Positions 28,754-38,126 of a DNA stretch of 64,000 nt are shown piece after piece. The number at the start of each line of letters is the position of its first letter. Within the stretch, counting starts at the first letter, position 1. The notes beneath the pieces are model-generated. The model had not been told where the DNA came from. It was given only the letters and a program-made list of their open reading frames with translations, and did not search any database. Source of the DNA: Leptofilum sp965223525 (lineage in GTDB: Bacteria > Chloroflexota > Anaerolineae > Promineifilales > Promineifilaceae); contig NZ_CBDCWX010000005.1 of assembly GCF_965223525.1 (NCBI RefSeq), positions 1 to 64,000 of the forward strand, read 5' to 3'. A program made the position numbers and the translations under genes.

Positions 28754-29515
28754 ATGTCGGCTCGAAAAATGATCCCTTTTTTATTGCTAAATGTTCTGGT
28801 GTCTGCCGTGGTGGTTTTGGCTATTTTGTATTGGTGGGATGATCGGGATGATGGCTCGGAAACGGCCGTTTCCATCCCTACCACCATCACCCCAGCCGCC
28901 TTGCAAAATACGGCCGTCTCCCAACCCCAAATTGCCCCCACCAACACCCCAGAGCCAGACAGTGGCCCACCCATCCACATTGTGCAAGCGGGCGATACTT
29001 TAGGCACCATCAGCCAGCTTTACGATGTGCCGCTCGATGACATCATGGCAGAAAATGGGCTGACCAACCCCAATATCATTTCCGTTGGGCAGCAGTTAGT
29101 CATTCCCATTGGTGGTATTTCGACGCCCATGCCAGCGGATACGGCCGTTCCTGAAGAAGCGGTTGTGCCAAGCCCGATTGCCACAGAAGCAGTTGGTTCT
29201 GGAGAGGCGGTGGTAGAGATAACGGCCGTTATCGGCCCCGGCCAACTGGCCGATGAAGCTATTTTGCTCACCAACAGCGGCGAAGATCGCATTGCCCTAC
29301 AAAACTGGACGCTGCGAGACGAAGACGGCCATGAATATGCGTTTGGTCAGGTTACACTTTTTGCTGGCTCCGATTTGCGAATCAACACAGCCAGCGGAGC
29401 CAATAGCCCAACGGCACTTTACTGGGGGCTTGATGAAGCCATTTGGACGTCGGGTGAAACCGTGACGTTACAAGACAGCACCGGGGTCACCCGCGTAACC
29501 TATGAGGTACCTTGA
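28754..29515 (+). CDS. Membrane-anchored LysM and lamin-tail domain protein
   Basis: 253 residues. Residues 7-26 (PFLLLNVLVSAVVVLAILYW) form an N-terminal anchor, followed by a Thr/Pro-rich spacer; a LysM domain (about 75-118, IHIVQAGDTLGTISQLYDVP, IISVGQQLVIP) should bind peptidoglycan or another glycan; a second spacer leads to a lamin-tail (LTD) beta domain (about 155-250: DEAILLTNSGEDRIALQNWT). The spacers contain several ACGGCCGT motifs read as Thr-Ala-Val. It is probably extracytoplasmic and cell-wall associated. The next small gene starts one base after its stop, so the pair is translationally coupled. Confidence 0.88.
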   Translation: MSARKMIPFLLLNVLVSAVVVLAILYWWDDRDDGSETAVSIPTTITPAALQNTAVSQPQIAPTNTPEPDSGPPIHIVQAGDTLGTISQLYDVPLDDIMAENGLTNPNIISVGQQLVIPIGGISTPMPADTAVPEEAVVPSPIATEAVGSGEAVVEITAVIGPGQLADEAILLTNSGEDRIALQNWTLRDEDGHEYAFGQVTLFAGSDLRINTASGANSPTALYWGLDEAIWTSGETVTLQDSTGVTRVTYEVP

Positions 29516-29516
29516 G

Positions 29517-29741
29517 ATGCGTGGTTTAATTGATCGAAAAGGTGAACAGTTTGCGTATTTACAAGGCAGCACGCTCTATACCCTGGCTGGCGAACCGACC
29601 GGGCGGGTGCGTGACGGCTTTATCGAAGATTTAGCCGGAAAACGCATGTGGCGCGTGGTCGGCGACGCTGTTTATTCGCTCGATGGCAACGAGACCATCG
29701 GCTATTTCAGCGCCCCGCGTGGCGAAGAGTACGATTTCTAA
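29517..29741 (+). CDS. Small beta-rich hypothetical protein
   Basis: 74 residues with repeated strand-turn patterns (FAYLQGSTLYTLAGEPTGRV, MWRVVGDAVYSLDGNETIGY), suggesting a small all-beta domain. I do not recognise a named family. An in-frame ATG at 29502 overlaps the LysM gene; the one at 29517 is favoured because GAGG lies ten bases upstream and the overlap disappears. It ends about 100 bp before nfo. Confidence 0.6.
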   Translation: MRGLIDRKGEQFAYLQGSTLYTLAGEPTGRVRDGFIEDLAGKRMWRVVGDAVYSLDGNETIGYFSAPRGEEYDF

Positions 29742-29842
29742 AACATCGGTAAGATTTTTCAGCCGCGAATTTCACGAAACGCAAAAAAATAATAAGATTC
29801 GCGTAATTTGCGGCACATTACATCATTTAAGCGAGGTCATTT

Positions 29843-30718
29843 ATGCGATTAGGCGCACACATGAGCGCAGCAGGCGGCTTGTTCAAGGCGTTTGCCCGCG
29901 GCGACGAGGCTGGCTGCGACTCCATGCTGGTTTTTACAAAAAGCAATCGGCAGTGGAAGGCCAAACCAATCACCGAAGAAGATGTAGAGAAGTATCGCAA
30001 CGCAGCAGCAGAATATCCCCATATTGATCCAGTGGCAGTTCATGCTAGCTACCTCATCAATATTGCCTCGCCCGATGAAGCGTTATGGGAAAAATCGTAC
30101 TTGGCGTTAAAAGAAGAGGTTTTGCGAGCGGCAGCGTTTGATTTGCCGCTCATTACCTTTCATCCCGGTTCGTTTATGAAGAGTGATGAGCAAGCAGGCA
30201 TGGCTAAGATTGCCACTGGGCTAAAACGATTGCTGGCGGAAACGGCCGTATCCGCCCCTAATGTCACTGTCTGCATTGAAACAATGGCCGGACAAGGCAC
30301 ACATATCGGCCGTAGCTTTGAACAATTGGCCACCATCCTCAATGAAGTTGGCGAGCATGACCGATTAGGCGTCTGCTTCGATACCTGCCACGTTTTCGCC
30401 GCAGGCTACGACATTCGCACCCCGGAAACCTACGCCGCCACGATGGACGCCTTCGATAAAGCTATTGGCTTAGACAAAATCAAATGCTTCCACCTAAACG
30501 ACAGCAAGCATGAGCTAGGCTCCAACAAAGACCGGCATGAGCATATTGGTGAGGGGTTCATCGGGCAGGCCGGCTTTGCCAATTTTGTGAATGACCCGCG
30601 CTGGGCAAACCATCCCGCCCATTTGGAAACGCCCAAAACCAAAGAGGACGCCGACGGCAACGAAATCGAAATGGATCCGGTGAATTTGAAAACTTTGCGG
30701 GATTTGATTGAGAATTAA
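29843..30718 (+). CDS. nfo: Endonuclease IV
   Basis: AP endonuclease of the Nfo family, repairing abasic sites and damaged 3' ends using three metal ions. The 291 residues show RLGAHMSAAGGL at the N terminus, TFHPGSF, CIETMAGQG, VCFDTCHVFAAGYD, KCFHLNDSKHELGSNKDRHE and HIGEGFIG: the metal-binding His, Glu and Asp residues of the TIM barrel are all present. It is the last of a + strand run after the LysM pair. Confidence 0.95.
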   Translation: MRLGAHMSAAGGLFKAFARGDEAGCDSMLVFTKSNRQWKAKPITEEDVEKYRNAAAEYPHIDPVAVHASYLINIASPDEALWEKSYLALKEEVLRAAAFDLPLITFHPGSFMKSDEQAGMAKIATGLKRLLAETAVSAPNVTVCIETMAGQGTHIGRSFEQLATILNEVGEHDRLGVCFDTCHVFAAGYDIRTPETYAATMDAFDKAIGLDKIKCFHLNDSKHELGSNKDRHEHIGEGFIGQAGFANFVNDPRWANHPAHLETPKTKEDADGNEIEMDPVNLKTLRDLIEN

Positions 30719-31106
30719 AGTGAGGGGATTAACCTTTAATGATGAGTGAAACGTAACCAGATCAGCCATCACATTTCACCCCCCACAAAATCTAATGGCT
30801 CTCATCAGAAAAACAGATGGGCGGGGAAACCTTATAAAACCCCGCCCAGTCTCCCAATTTCCTTTCCTGGTAAATCCAAGTAAAAGAGATTGAAACGAGG
30901 AAGTACGTAAACAGTGTAACACACCGCCCCATTGGTGTCAATATGGTGACATTACAGTGTCTTTTTCGGTTCTTGTTATTCGTCTGGGGGTGGACTAGAG
31001 ACCACATCATCATTCTCTGTGTAACTCTGTGTTCCGCTTTTTAATTTTCCAAAGCAGGTACTAGCACTATGCAAATAAATCATCAAGGGGTTTGCATTAT
31101 GCTATT
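30719..31106. other. Intergenic region between convergent nfo and dnaE
   Basis: 388 bp without a credible gene. It contains a hairpin GGCGGGG-N13-CCCCGCC (about 30816-30847) probably serving as terminator, an isolated GAGATTGAAAC stretch near 30890, an imperfect inverted repeat around ACAGTGTAA...TTACAGTGT (30910-30960), and a family D element CTCTGTGTAACTCTGTGTTC near 31013. Confidence 0.55.
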
Positions 31107-34100
31107 TTATTGATTGTACACTTTAGCAATGCCGGGGATGGTGCGGAGGGTTTCCAAGAGTTCGGGGCAACTGCGGGTACGGCCGTTTTCAAATTCCATC
31201 TTCAAATCTTGCCCGCTAATCAAAATTGCCAGTCCGTCACTCCCCTCGTACTCATTTACCTTGTTTAGCACGCGGCGGCAGGCGGCTTGCCAGTTGCCCA
31301 CGGGGCGCACTTCTACCACGACAATTTTATGAATACCGTTGGTTTGGCGCGTAGGCGCGGGGCTAACCAACGGCTGTTTGGTTGGCATAGCCACTGTGCC
31401 ATTACCAGCGGGCTGCGCCACCAGACGCGCTTCCGAATCTGCATCAAAGTTGGGGGGTGGGGGCGGCATCCGGTTGTTGCTGGCAACGGCCGTTTCTCTT
31501 GGCGGGACTGTCTGCTGCAAAGTTGGTTTCGGTTCGGCAACATGGGTTGGTGGTGGCGGCGTGTAGGCTTGCGCTTTGCCATTGCCGTTTGTTTGGGGCA
31601 ATATGGCCGTTTGTTTAGCCCGATTTGGTTTCGCAGAAGGCGTGGCATCCGCATCCTGGGCAATCTCCAGGTTGGTTTCAACACGATCCACAATCAGGTT
31701 CACGTCTTCGCCCTTTAGCTGCACCTTGCCCGTCACCAACATCACCTGATCCACAGCCACATCATCGCGGCACGCTTTCCAGGTGCGAGGGAACAGCACC
31801 AAATCCAGCTTGCCGTCCAAATCTTCCAGCGTGGCAAAAGCCATGGGATCGCCCTTTTTGGTGGTCAGCGGGCGCAGCGTGCTAATCATGCCCGCTAGCC
31901 GCACCTGCTTGCCGTTCCAGTTCGTGTCAATGTCGCCAATGGTGGCGTTGGTGCGGGACTGTAGCATGGCAAGCGGCCGTTCCAATGGATGCTCAGACAC
32001 ATGCACACCCAACGCCTCTTTTTCCCACTCCAACAGTTCCTTGTGCTTAACAGGCTTGAGCTGCTTGGGGTGGTGCAATAAATCTACCGCCACGTTGAGG
32101 GCAGGCGTGCTGGCACCGCCACCAAACAGGCTCATCTGCCCGGTGGAAGCAGCGGCGTGTTCACTACTGCTAAAATTCACAATTCGGTCAAGCGCATCTA
32201 CAAACTGCTCCGGCGTGCCCCAAGTGTCGAACACTCGCCCCTTGGCCATGTATTCAAGCGGCCGTTTGCCCACACGCTTCAAATCTACCCGCTTGCACAA
32301 ATCTTGTAGATCCTCAAAAGTGCCGTTTGCCTCTCGCTCTTCAATAATCGTCATGAGGGCAGCCGCCCCGGCATTTTTGATGGCACCAAGACCGAAACGA
32401 ATTAACGGCCGTTCCCCGTCATCCTCAATCGTAAAGTCCAGCCCCGAACTGTTGATGTCCGGCGGCCCTACGTCAATGCCCAAATTCTTGGCCTCGGCAA
32501 AGTAACGGCGCACCTTTTCTGTGTTGTCCCGCTCCACAGAGAGCATCGCCGTCAAATATTCCACCGGATAATGCGCCTTCAAAAAGGCAGTCTGGCAAGT
32601 CACTTTAGCATAATCGGCCGCATGTGCCTTGTTGAAACCGTAGCGGGCAAAAAATTCAATATCACCCCAAATTGCTTCACCAACCTCCCGACTTAACCCT
32701 TTGTCCGCGACCCTATCCACAAATTGGGCATGATGCTTCTCCATTAAATCTTTTTTCTTTTTGGAGACAGCTTTGCGGATAATGTCTGCTTCACCTGGCT
32801 CATACCCTGCCAGATCAGAGGCGATACGGATAATTTGCTCCTGGTAAACCAAAATCCCGTAAGTATCATTCAAGATTGGCTCCAGAGCAGGGTCATGATA
32901 CTCAACAATATCTTTTTCATCATAGATAGCTGAGTGCATTCGGCGAATGTATTCGGGAATATTCTCCATTGGACCAGGACGGTAAAGGGAGATAGCCGCC
33001 ATGATATGGTCGAAGCGGCGGGGCTTCATTTCCATCATCAGGCGGCGCATCCCCGCGCCTTCCACCTGAAACACCCCAGCAACCTCGCCCCGCCCCAACA
33101 TGTCAAACAAGATTTCTGGCTTCTTGGTGGAGTCTGGCCCCACATGTCCCTCGTCGTAGGGAATGTTGTCCATCGTGTAGGCGATGCCGTACCTCTCTTC
33201 AATGAGTCGGGCGGCGCGACGCATCACGGTGAGGGTGCTCAGCCCTAAAAAGTCCACTTTGAGCAGGCCAATAGATTCTACTATTTCCATCGGCCATTGG
33301 GTCACACGATCCACGCCACCAAGCCCTTCGTCGCCGCTAGTGGGCTTGTTGAGCGGCACGTATTCATGCAATGGCTTATCGGAGATGATGACGCCGGCAG
33401 CGTGGCTGGAGGCGTGGCGAGCCACTCCTTCTAAATTGCGGGCAGTGTCTAGGAGGGTGCGAACGGCCGTTTCCCCCTTATATTTTTGCTCCAGCTCATT
33501 GGAATAAAACTCATGCTCCTTGTCCAGCACATTTTCAATTTTTACCGGCTTGCCAGGGATGGCAGGAACCATCCGAGCGATCACATCCACCTCTTCTAGC
33601 GGCATGTCCATCGCCCGCCCCACGTCGCGGATGGCCGCTCGCGCGCCTAACGTTCCAAATGTAATGATTTGTGCCACTTTTTCAGAGCCATACCGCCGTT
33701 TGGAATAAGCTACCATCCAGTGTCGCACATCGTCCGGGTAATCCAAATCAATATCCGGCATCGAGACGCGCCCGGGGTTCAAAAACCGCTCAAAAATGAG
33801 GCCGTTGGCCAGCGGGTCTATGCTAGTGATGCCTAACGTGTAGGCCACCACCGAACCTGCGCCGGAGCCGCGCACGTTCCACCAAATATCATTCTCTTTC
33901 CACGCGCTGTAGCTATCGTAGGGGAACGGGTCTTGATACTGTTCCCACCATTCGTCACTGCGCGCTGCCCATTCGCACAAATCCCACACAATGAGGAAGT
34001 ACGTCTCAAACCCCATGCGGCTAATGATGTTTAGTTCATGATCCAGCCGAGCACGCAGTTCAGCATCACTTTCAGCTCGCTCGCCCCCATAGCGCCAGGC

Positions 34101-35054
34101 AAGCCCTCTCTCGCACAAAAACCGCAAATAAGAGTGTGGATCATATCCGGCTGGTACCTCAAACTCTGGCAGATGGTATCCCTCGGAATCCAGATTTACG
34201 TCACACATCTCTACAATGCGTAGGCTGTTCGCCAATGAATTCAGGATGAGCTCTTCCTGGTATCCATTGCGCTGAAATAGCTGGAACATCTCATCCCGCG
34301 ATTTGACATAATACTCTTTGTCAGAGAAGGTCAACTTGGGCGCATTGACAGTGGAGCCGGTCTGGATGCAAAGTAGCACTTCATGCGGATCGGCATCGCT
34401 AGCCAGCGTGTAATGCACATCATTGGTGGCCAGGAAGTTGTTCTCCAGACCAAAATGGGGGGCCATTTCGACGAGTTTTCTGTTGATTTCAGTGAGTTCG
34501 GGGATGGAATGCTCTTGCAGCTCAATAAACAGCCGATCTTTACCAAAAATATCCAAGTATTCGCCCATCAGCTTTTTGGCGAGCTTGGGATTGTTATCGC
34601 CTAGGGCGCGTGGGATTTCGGCAGCCATACAGCCAGTGGTGGCAATGAGACCCTCGCTGTGAGCAGCCATGAAGGCGCGGTCAATGCGTGGTTTATAGTA
34701 GTAGCCGTCTAGCTGTGATTTGCTAGCAATTTGCAGCAAGTTGAGATAGCCCGTCTGATTTTCAGCCAGCAGCAGCATGTGAAAACGGTTTTTGTCCAGT
34801 TGGGGGTCGCGGTCTTGCATGGTGCGTTGCGCCAGGTAGGTTTCTACGCCGATGATTGGCTTAATGCCTGCCGACTTGGCTGCACGATAGAAGGGCATGG
34901 TGCCGTACATCGCGCCGTGATCGGTAAGGGCGATGGCTGGCTGATCGAGCTCTGCGGCGCGGTTGACCAAATCTTTCACACGACTCAGGCCGTCTAGCAA
35001 GGAGAATTCACTGTGGCAGTGGAGGTGAACAAACTGGTTGTGGTTTTCACACAT
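31107..35054 (-). CDS. dnaE: DNA polymerase III alpha subunit
   Basis: Replicative C-family polymerase, about 1,315 residues. The PHP domain comes first (FVHLHCHSEFSLLDGLS, AIALTDHGAMYGTMPFYRAA), then the catalytic palm (NVRGSGAGSVVAYTLGITS, and PDIDLDYPDDVRHWM with two catalytic Asp), fingers with GVFQVEGAGMRRLMMEMKP, the helix-hairpin-helix region and an OB domain (VRLAGMISTLRPLTTKKGDP). A Pro-rich spacer of about 90 residues separates the OB domain from the C-terminal tail, which has a KIVVVEVRPVGNW strand pattern. ATG at 35054 is the likely start; a TTG at 35063 sits closer to AAGGG. Confidence 0.95.
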   Translation of the reverse strand: MCENHNQFVHLHCHSEFSLLDGLSRVKDLVNRAAELDQPAIALTDHGAMYGTMPFYRAAKSAGIKPIIGVETYLAQRTMQDRDPQLDKNRFHMLLLAENQTGYLNLLQIASKSQLDGYYYKPRIDRAFMAAHSEGLIATTGCMAAEIPRALGDNNPKLAKKLMGEYLDIFGKDRLFIELQEHSIPELTEINRKLVEMAPHFGLENNFLATNDVHYTLASDADPHEVLLCIQTGSTVNAPKLTFSDKEYYVKSRDEMFQLFQRNGYQEELILNSLANSLRIVEMCDVNLDSEGYHLPEFEVPAGYDPHSYLRFLCERGLAWRYGGERAESDAELRARLDHELNIISRMGFETYFLIVWDLCEWAARSDEWWEQYQDPFPYDSYSAWKENDIWWNVRGSGAGSVVAYTLGITSIDPLANGLIFERFLNPGRVSMPDIDLDYPDDVRHWMVAYSKRRYGSEKVAQIITFGTLGARAAIRDVGRAMDMPLEEVDVIARMVPAIPGKPVKIENVLDKEHEFYSNELEQKYKGETAVRTLLDTARNLEGVARHASSHAAGVIISDKPLHEYVPLNKPTSGDEGLGGVDRVTQWPMEIVESIGLLKVDFLGLSTLTVMRRAARLIEERYGIAYTMDNIPYDEGHVGPDSTKKPEILFDMLGRGEVAGVFQVEGAGMRRLMMEMKPRRFDHIMAAISLYRPGPMENIPEYIRRMHSAIYDEKDIVEYHDPALEPILNDTYGILVYQEQIIRIASDLAGYEPGEADIIRKAVSKKKKDLMEKHHAQFVDRVADKGLSREVGEAIWGDIEFFARYGFNKAHAADYAKVTCQTAFLKAHYPVEYLTAMLSVERDNTEKVRRYFAEAKNLGIDVGPPDINSSGLDFTIEDDGERPLIRFGLGAIKNAGAAALMTIIEEREANGTFEDLQDLCKRVDLKRVGKRPLEYMAKGRVFDTWGTPEQFVDALDRIVNFSSSEHAAASTGQMSLFGGGASTPALNVAVDLLHHPKQLKPVKHKELLEWEKEALGVHVSEHPLERPLAMLQSRTNATIGDIDTNWNGKQVRLAGMISTLRPLTTKKGDPMAFATLEDLDGKLDLVLFPRTWKACRDDVAVDQVMLVTGKVQLKGEDVNLIVDRVETNLEIAQDADATPSAKPNRAKQTAILPQTNGNGKAQAYTPPPPTHVAEPKPTLQQTVPPRETAVASNNRMPPPPPNFDADSEARLVAQPAGNGTVAMPTKQPLVSPAPTRQTNGIHKIVVVEVRPVGNWQAACRRVLNKVNEYEGSDGLAILISGQDLKMEFENGRTRSCPELLETLRTIPGIAKVYNQ

Positions 35055-35210
35055 GGTGGACAATTTCCCTTAAATTTTGTTCAGCGAGGAAGGCTATTGA
35101 TACAGTTGCGAGGCGACAATTGTTGTAATGCCCCACATGGTAGACAAGTATAGCACAAACGGCCGTTTCCAATGTAAAAATTTTCAAACTTTTAAGACCA
35201 ACTTTCTCTG

Positions 35211-35267
35211 TTGCCGTGTTCACAAGTATACGCTACAATTTGGTATATATTCTCAAATGAGAATATA
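35211..35267 (+). promoter_or_regulatory. Promoter and MarR-type operator
   Basis: -35 TTGCCG (35211-35216), 17-bp spacer, -10 TACAAT (35234-35239), then a perfect inverted repeat TATATTCTCA-AA-TGAGAATATA (35246-35267) across the expected start of transcription, 20 bp before the marR-like ATG. This geometry is typical of MarR autorepression. Confidence 0.75.
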
Positions 35268-35287
35268 TCATTTGCAAATAAATTGCT

Positions 35288-35707
35288 ATGGAAAGAGAGA
35301 TTTTTACGACGCTGCGCGAACTGCTGTTGCTGCTGGTTTGGGAGATGATGCAGGTGTTACGGCCGTTCCACCTCACCCCAGAACAGTTTGACACGCTGCT
35401 GCTGCTGGAAGTTGATAGTGGCTGGCGCATGGGGGATTTGAGCGGCCGTTTGCTCGTGGACAACAGCAAAATGACCCGCATCGTGGATTATCTGGAAGGG
35501 CAAGGCTGGGCTGAACGCCAGCCAGATCCTAACGATCGGCGGGCGCAGCGCGTGTTCCTGACGGCTACAGGCTCCAACCACCGCGAGGCGGCCCAAGCAG
35601 CGCATTTGGGAGCACTGAAGGCAAGTTTATCTGGCTTTGACGAAGCAGAGCGGGCGCAATTGTTGGATTTGCTAGCAAAATGGCGTACCAATTTAGGAGA
35701 TTCGTAA
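35288..35707 (+). CDS. MarR family transcriptional regulator
   Basis: 139-residue winged-helix repressor. Helix-turn-helix and wing: FHLTPEQFDTLLLLEVDSGW, MGDLSGRLLVDNSKMTRIVD, then QGWAERQPDPNDRRAQRVFL with the Asp-Arg-Arg of the wing. It probably binds the palindrome in its own promoter and may control the downstream GH13 gene, which starts 40 bp after its stop codon on the same strand. The ligand is unknown. Confidence 0.92.
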   Translation: MEREIFTTLRELLLLLVWEMMQVLRPFHLTPEQFDTLLLLEVDSGWRMGDLSGRLLVDNSKMTRIVDYLEGQGWAERQPDPNDRRAQRVFLTATGSNHREAAQAAHLGALKASLSGFDEAERAQLLDLLAKWRTNLGDS

Positions 35708-35747
35708 TCGGCTTGGTAGATCATTTTTCCATTGAGGAGAACAACCA

Positions 35748-37619
35748 ATGGCTGAAGAAAATGTATTCGACGAAAATGAAGCAATCGCCACCGCCCCGGG
35801 CGACATTCCGCTGCCGATGGTGCGCGAGCGGATTGCGGCACAAGCCAACCAGTTCCGACACGATAACACGATACGGCCATTTGCCCCCCAACCTGATGAA
35901 CCTGTTCAAATCTGGGCCACCAGCGGGGTCGAGATGCCGCTGGATCGCGCCGAAGTGTGGTTTACCACAGATGGGAAATTGCCAGATACCACCTCTGAAA
36001 AAATGCCAATGACGGTAGAAACAGTTGATTGGGAGGCCGGTGCAGGGTATTTGAGCCGCTGGCACGCCACTTTGCCCGGACAGGTGGGCGGAACGGCCGT
36101 TCGCTACCGCATCGCTGGCTGGCGAGCAGGCCGCCCCGCCGACGCACCGCCGGATTTGTTTGCCCACGACGGTCAGGGCTTTTGGTATCCAGTGGATGAC
36201 GAAACGGGCATCCAAACCTTTGCTTACTACGTGGAACCGAAACAACCCATCGGCCCAGATTGGATGCAGGAGGCGGTGATTTACCACATTTTTCTAGACC
36301 GCTACCATCCAGGGACTGTGGACGGCCGTTTCTCCCCAGACATTGACCAAAGTGACCGCCATGCCCGGCACGGCGGCACGCTGCGCGGCGTCACTCAAAC
36401 GCTGCCCTACCTGGAAGCGCTGGGCATCAACTGCCTCTGGCTCTCACCGCTAGGCTTGGCTGACACGTATCATCGGTACGACACTAAAGATTTGTTTGCC
36501 ATCGATCCAGAGCTTGGCAGCGAGGCTAACTTGCACAAGCTGGTTAAACAGGCACATGCGCGTGGCATTCGTGTCATTTTAGATTTTGTACCCAGCCACT
36601 GCTCCTGGAAGCACCCCGCCTTCCTCGCCGCGCAAGAAGATCCGGAAACAGACAGTGCTTCCTGGTTTGTTTTTTACGAACACCCAGACAAATATCGCTG
36701 CTTTTTAGGCATGATTCCCTACCTGCCCTCGTTTGATACGAATGATCCGGCAGGACGACAGCATATTTGCGATGCGGCCGTTTATTGGCTAAACAAATTT
36801 AAGCTGGACGGCTTTCGGCTAGATCACGTCATCGGGCACGGCATGGATTTTTGGGTACAGTTCCGCCAAGCAGTGCAGGCGGCCAATCCTGCGGCAGTGA
36901 CAATTGGCGAGGCGACCGATTCGCCCGACGCACTGCGCCGTTACCGAGGGCGAATGAGCCATGTGCTCGACTTTCCGTTGGCAACCGCGTTTCGCTACGC
37001 TTTTGCCCTCGATTTGTGGGATGTGGCCCAGCTAGACGCCTTTTTGCAGAGCTACGAGGCGTACATGGTCAGCGGCGCAGATCGGGTCAGCTTTTTAGAC
37101 AACCACGACATGAATCGCTTCCTCTTCATGGCAGGCGACGACGTGAATCGGCTGAAGCTGGCGGCACTGTGCCAATTTACGCTGGCTCCCACGCCAATTA
37201 TCTATTACGGCACCGAAGTAGGTCTGTCGCAAACGGTGAACAAGAACCAATCTGGCTTTGGCGGCGACCACCATGTGCGGGCCGATATGCCCTGGCAGCC
37301 AGAAGATTGGGATGAGGAATTGCTCACGTTTTATCGCCGATTGGTACATTTGCGGCGGACGCTGCCTGCACTGCAGCGCGGCTCTCGTACGCGGCTGCAC
37401 GTAGATGCGGCAACCCAGACCTATGCCTATGCGCGGGAATTGGATGGTGGGGAAACGGCCGTTGCCCTCTTCAACCTTAGCAACAAAACCCAAATTATCC
37501 AACTGCCGAATGCAAATTCACACCAATGCTTACTTTCTACAGGGGAACAGCCTGAGTTTATTGGGAATGGTGTGGTTTTGGGGGCGAGAACGGCCGTTCT
37601 CCTTGTAAATCGTGAATGA
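35748..37619 (+). CDS. GH13 alpha-amylase family enzyme
   Basis: Glycoside hydrolase of 623 residues, probably acting on maltodextrins or cyclodextrins in the cytoplasm (no signal peptide). An N-terminal beta domain (about 40-150) resembles the CBM34-type module of neopullulanase-like enzymes. The catalytic barrel has region I DFVPSH (about 278), region II GFRLDHVIG with nucleophile Asp near 358, region III TIGEATD with acid/base Glu near 388, and region IV FLDNHD near 450. A C-terminal beta domain follows. GAGGAG precedes the ATG. It sits in a likely operon with the MarR regulator; glgA and malQ 7-10 kb away fit the same carbohydrate theme. Confidence 0.92.
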   Translation: MAEENVFDENEAIATAPGDIPLPMVRERIAAQANQFRHDNTIRPFAPQPDEPVQIWATSGVEMPLDRAEVWFTTDGKLPDTTSEKMPMTVETVDWEAGAGYLSRWHATLPGQVGGTAVRYRIAGWRAGRPADAPPDLFAHDGQGFWYPVDDETGIQTFAYYVEPKQPIGPDWMQEAVIYHIFLDRYHPGTVDGRFSPDIDQSDRHARHGGTLRGVTQTLPYLEALGINCLWLSPLGLADTYHRYDTKDLFAIDPELGSEANLHKLVKQAHARGIRVILDFVPSHCSWKHPAFLAAQEDPETDSASWFVFYEHPDKYRCFLGMIPYLPSFDTNDPAGRQHICDAAVYWLNKFKLDGFRLDHVIGHGMDFWVQFRQAVQAANPAAVTIGEATDSPDALRRYRGRMSHVLDFPLATAFRYAFALDLWDVAQLDAFLQSYEAYMVSGADRVSFLDNHDMNRFLFMAGDDVNRLKLAALCQFTLAPTPIIYYGTEVGLSQTVNKNQSGFGGDHHVRADMPWQPEDWDEELLTFYRRLVHLRRTLPALQRGSRTRLHVDAATQTYAYARELDGGETAVALFNLSNKTQIIQLPNANSHQCLLSTGEQPEFIGNGVVLGARTAVLLVNRE

Positions 37620-37628
37620 TTGCGTAGC

Positions 37629-38042
37629 TCAATCGCTTGCCCCGACCTGACTAATCTCAAACAAATGCCCGTCCGGGTCACGGAAAAAGCAACGAATTTC
37701 ATATCCCCAATTTACCGGTGGCGTTAAAAATTCTGCGCCACGCGCTTTGAGCGTTTCATACGCTTGCTGGCAATCCGGCACGCGAACGGTCATGGCATGG
37801 CTAACGCGGTTTGGCTCGGAGGGAGGCGCAAACACAACATCTGGCTTGTCTTTTGTTGGCTCCCCGCCAGTGACAACCAGCAGCCAGGCTCCTGCAAAGC
37901 TAAACACGATGGACGTGCCACCATACTCGTTGTAAAGGGAAGCCCCTAACACGTCTCGGTAAAACGTTCTGGCACGATCCAAATCGCTCACCACGAGGAT
38001 GTGCGTTAAGGTCATGCCTTCGGTTGGAAATGTGCTGCTCAT
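37629..38042 (-). CDS. VOC/glyoxalase family protein
   Basis: 137-residue vicinal-oxygen-chelate protein with two beta-alpha-beta-beta-beta modules: MTLTHILVVSDLDRARTFYR and VRVPDCQQAYETLKARGAEF, closing with RCFFRDPDGHLFEISQVG. The His of THILV and Glu of FEIS are candidate metal ligands. A GGAG site precedes the ATG. Substrate unknown. It ends 10 bp from the convergent GH13 gene and follows the aldehyde oxidoreductase gene. Confidence 0.9.
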   Translation of the reverse strand: MSSTFPTEGMTLTHILVVSDLDRARTFYRDVLGASLYNEYGGTSIVFSFAGAWLLVVTGGEPTKDKPDVVFAPPSEPNRVSHAMTVRVPDCQQAYETLKARGAEFLTPPVNWGYEIRCFFRDPDGHLFEISQVGASD

Positions 38043-38126
38043 TTTCTACTCCAATCTAACATGCAAGATGAGGTACGAAACGGCCGTTCCTCCCTTCACA
38101 ATTCACAATTAATTATTCACCATTCC

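Noticed and set aside
30880..30905. CRISPR-repeat-like GAGATTGAAAC stretch
   Set aside because: Only one copy is present, with no spacer array and no cas gene in the window.
30792..31013. Minus-strand open frame of 73 codons after nfo
   Set aside because: It spans a terminator hairpin and a repeat, has no ribosome site and no recognisable protein pattern.
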